64,000 bases of DNA from Culturomica massiliensis. GTDB lineage: Bacteria; Bacteroidota; Bacteroidia; Bacteroidales; Marinifilaceae. Below, in pieces: positions 63,953 to 64,000 of this stretch (position 1 is the stretch's first letter; each line of letters begins with the position of its first letter). The notes below the pieces were generated by a model. It was not told where the DNA came from, searched no databases, and saw nothing but the letters and a program-made list of their open reading frames with translations. Both the position numbers and the translations under genes were made by a program. Location: contig NZ_LT594620.1 in assembly GCF_900091655.1 (NCBI RefSeq), positions 109,788-173,787 of the forward strand, given 5' to 3'.

Positions 63953-64000
63953 TGGAGACTTGTTATATCATGCACTTGCTAATTTTTCACTAAATATATA

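Overview
The window looks like a chromosomal segment of a Bacteroidales gut bacterium, probably of the Odoribacteraceae (Odoribacter/Butyricimonas-like). The family is inferred from the recalled look of the 16S gene and from gene content, not from a search. Support for Bacteroidota is direct: promoters of the TTTG ... TAnnTTTG type, a TonB-dependent receptor of the outer-membrane beta-barrel family, several S41, TlpA and DUF4369 type lipoproteins, an RprXY-like two-component pair, and a MobV element with a Bacteroides-type tyrosine integrase.

Layout. 1-5.6 kb: four minus-strand cell-envelope genes: an edge-cut TraB/GumN protein, a serine beta-lactamase-fold lipoprotein, an S41 protease and a small lipoprotein. 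5.7-13.3 kb: an AT-rich integrated element next to tRNA-Ser(UGA). It is bounded by a 23-bp direct repeat (22/23 identical) of the tRNA 3' end. It carries a two-gene membrane cassette of unknown function, a MobV relaxase broken by a frameshift, an oriT-like inverted repeat, two excisionase-like HTH genes, a promoter-driven long-hairpin RNA candidate, an XRE regulator, an unknown 147-aa gene and a tyrosine integrase broken by two frameshifts. 13.4-23.2 kb: chromosomal housekeeping (nhaA, a nucleotide-sugar epimerase, mtaB, lpxB, a TtcA-like gene, an NAD(P)-binding protein, a DUF4272-like protein, an AI-2E family permease). 23.7-32.5 kb: a TonB-dependent beta-barrel receptor, then an exbB-exbD-exbD-tonB-pstS-TPR operon. 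32.7-37 kb: two MGMT-fold genes, a nucleobase permease, a thioredoxin-like protein and an aspartyl protease/PDZ protein. 37-46 kb: valS, a zinc-ribbon/Nif3-like pair, a MerR regulator, an M23 peptidase and alaS. 46-58.4 kb: an abundant-type OmpA/TPR lipoprotein, a TlpA lipoprotein, a DUF4369-like lipoprotein, an RprXY-like pair and a giant alpha-2-macroglobulin-like protein. 58.6-64 kb: hutH, hisS, two tandem rRNA promoters and a 16S rRNA gene.

The most interesting part is the 5.7-13.3 kb element. All three frameshifts seen in the window lie in its mobility genes, while its cargo, its regulators and a strongly structured non-coding region remain intact. This suggests an element immobilised in place, or one that needs a helper. 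The hairpin RNA (about 10474-10680) and the two-gene membrane cassette (5925-7770) are the best candidates for undescribed biology. No CRISPR array, complete insertion sequence or rRNA gene other than 16S was seen. All functional calls rest on motif recognition by eye.
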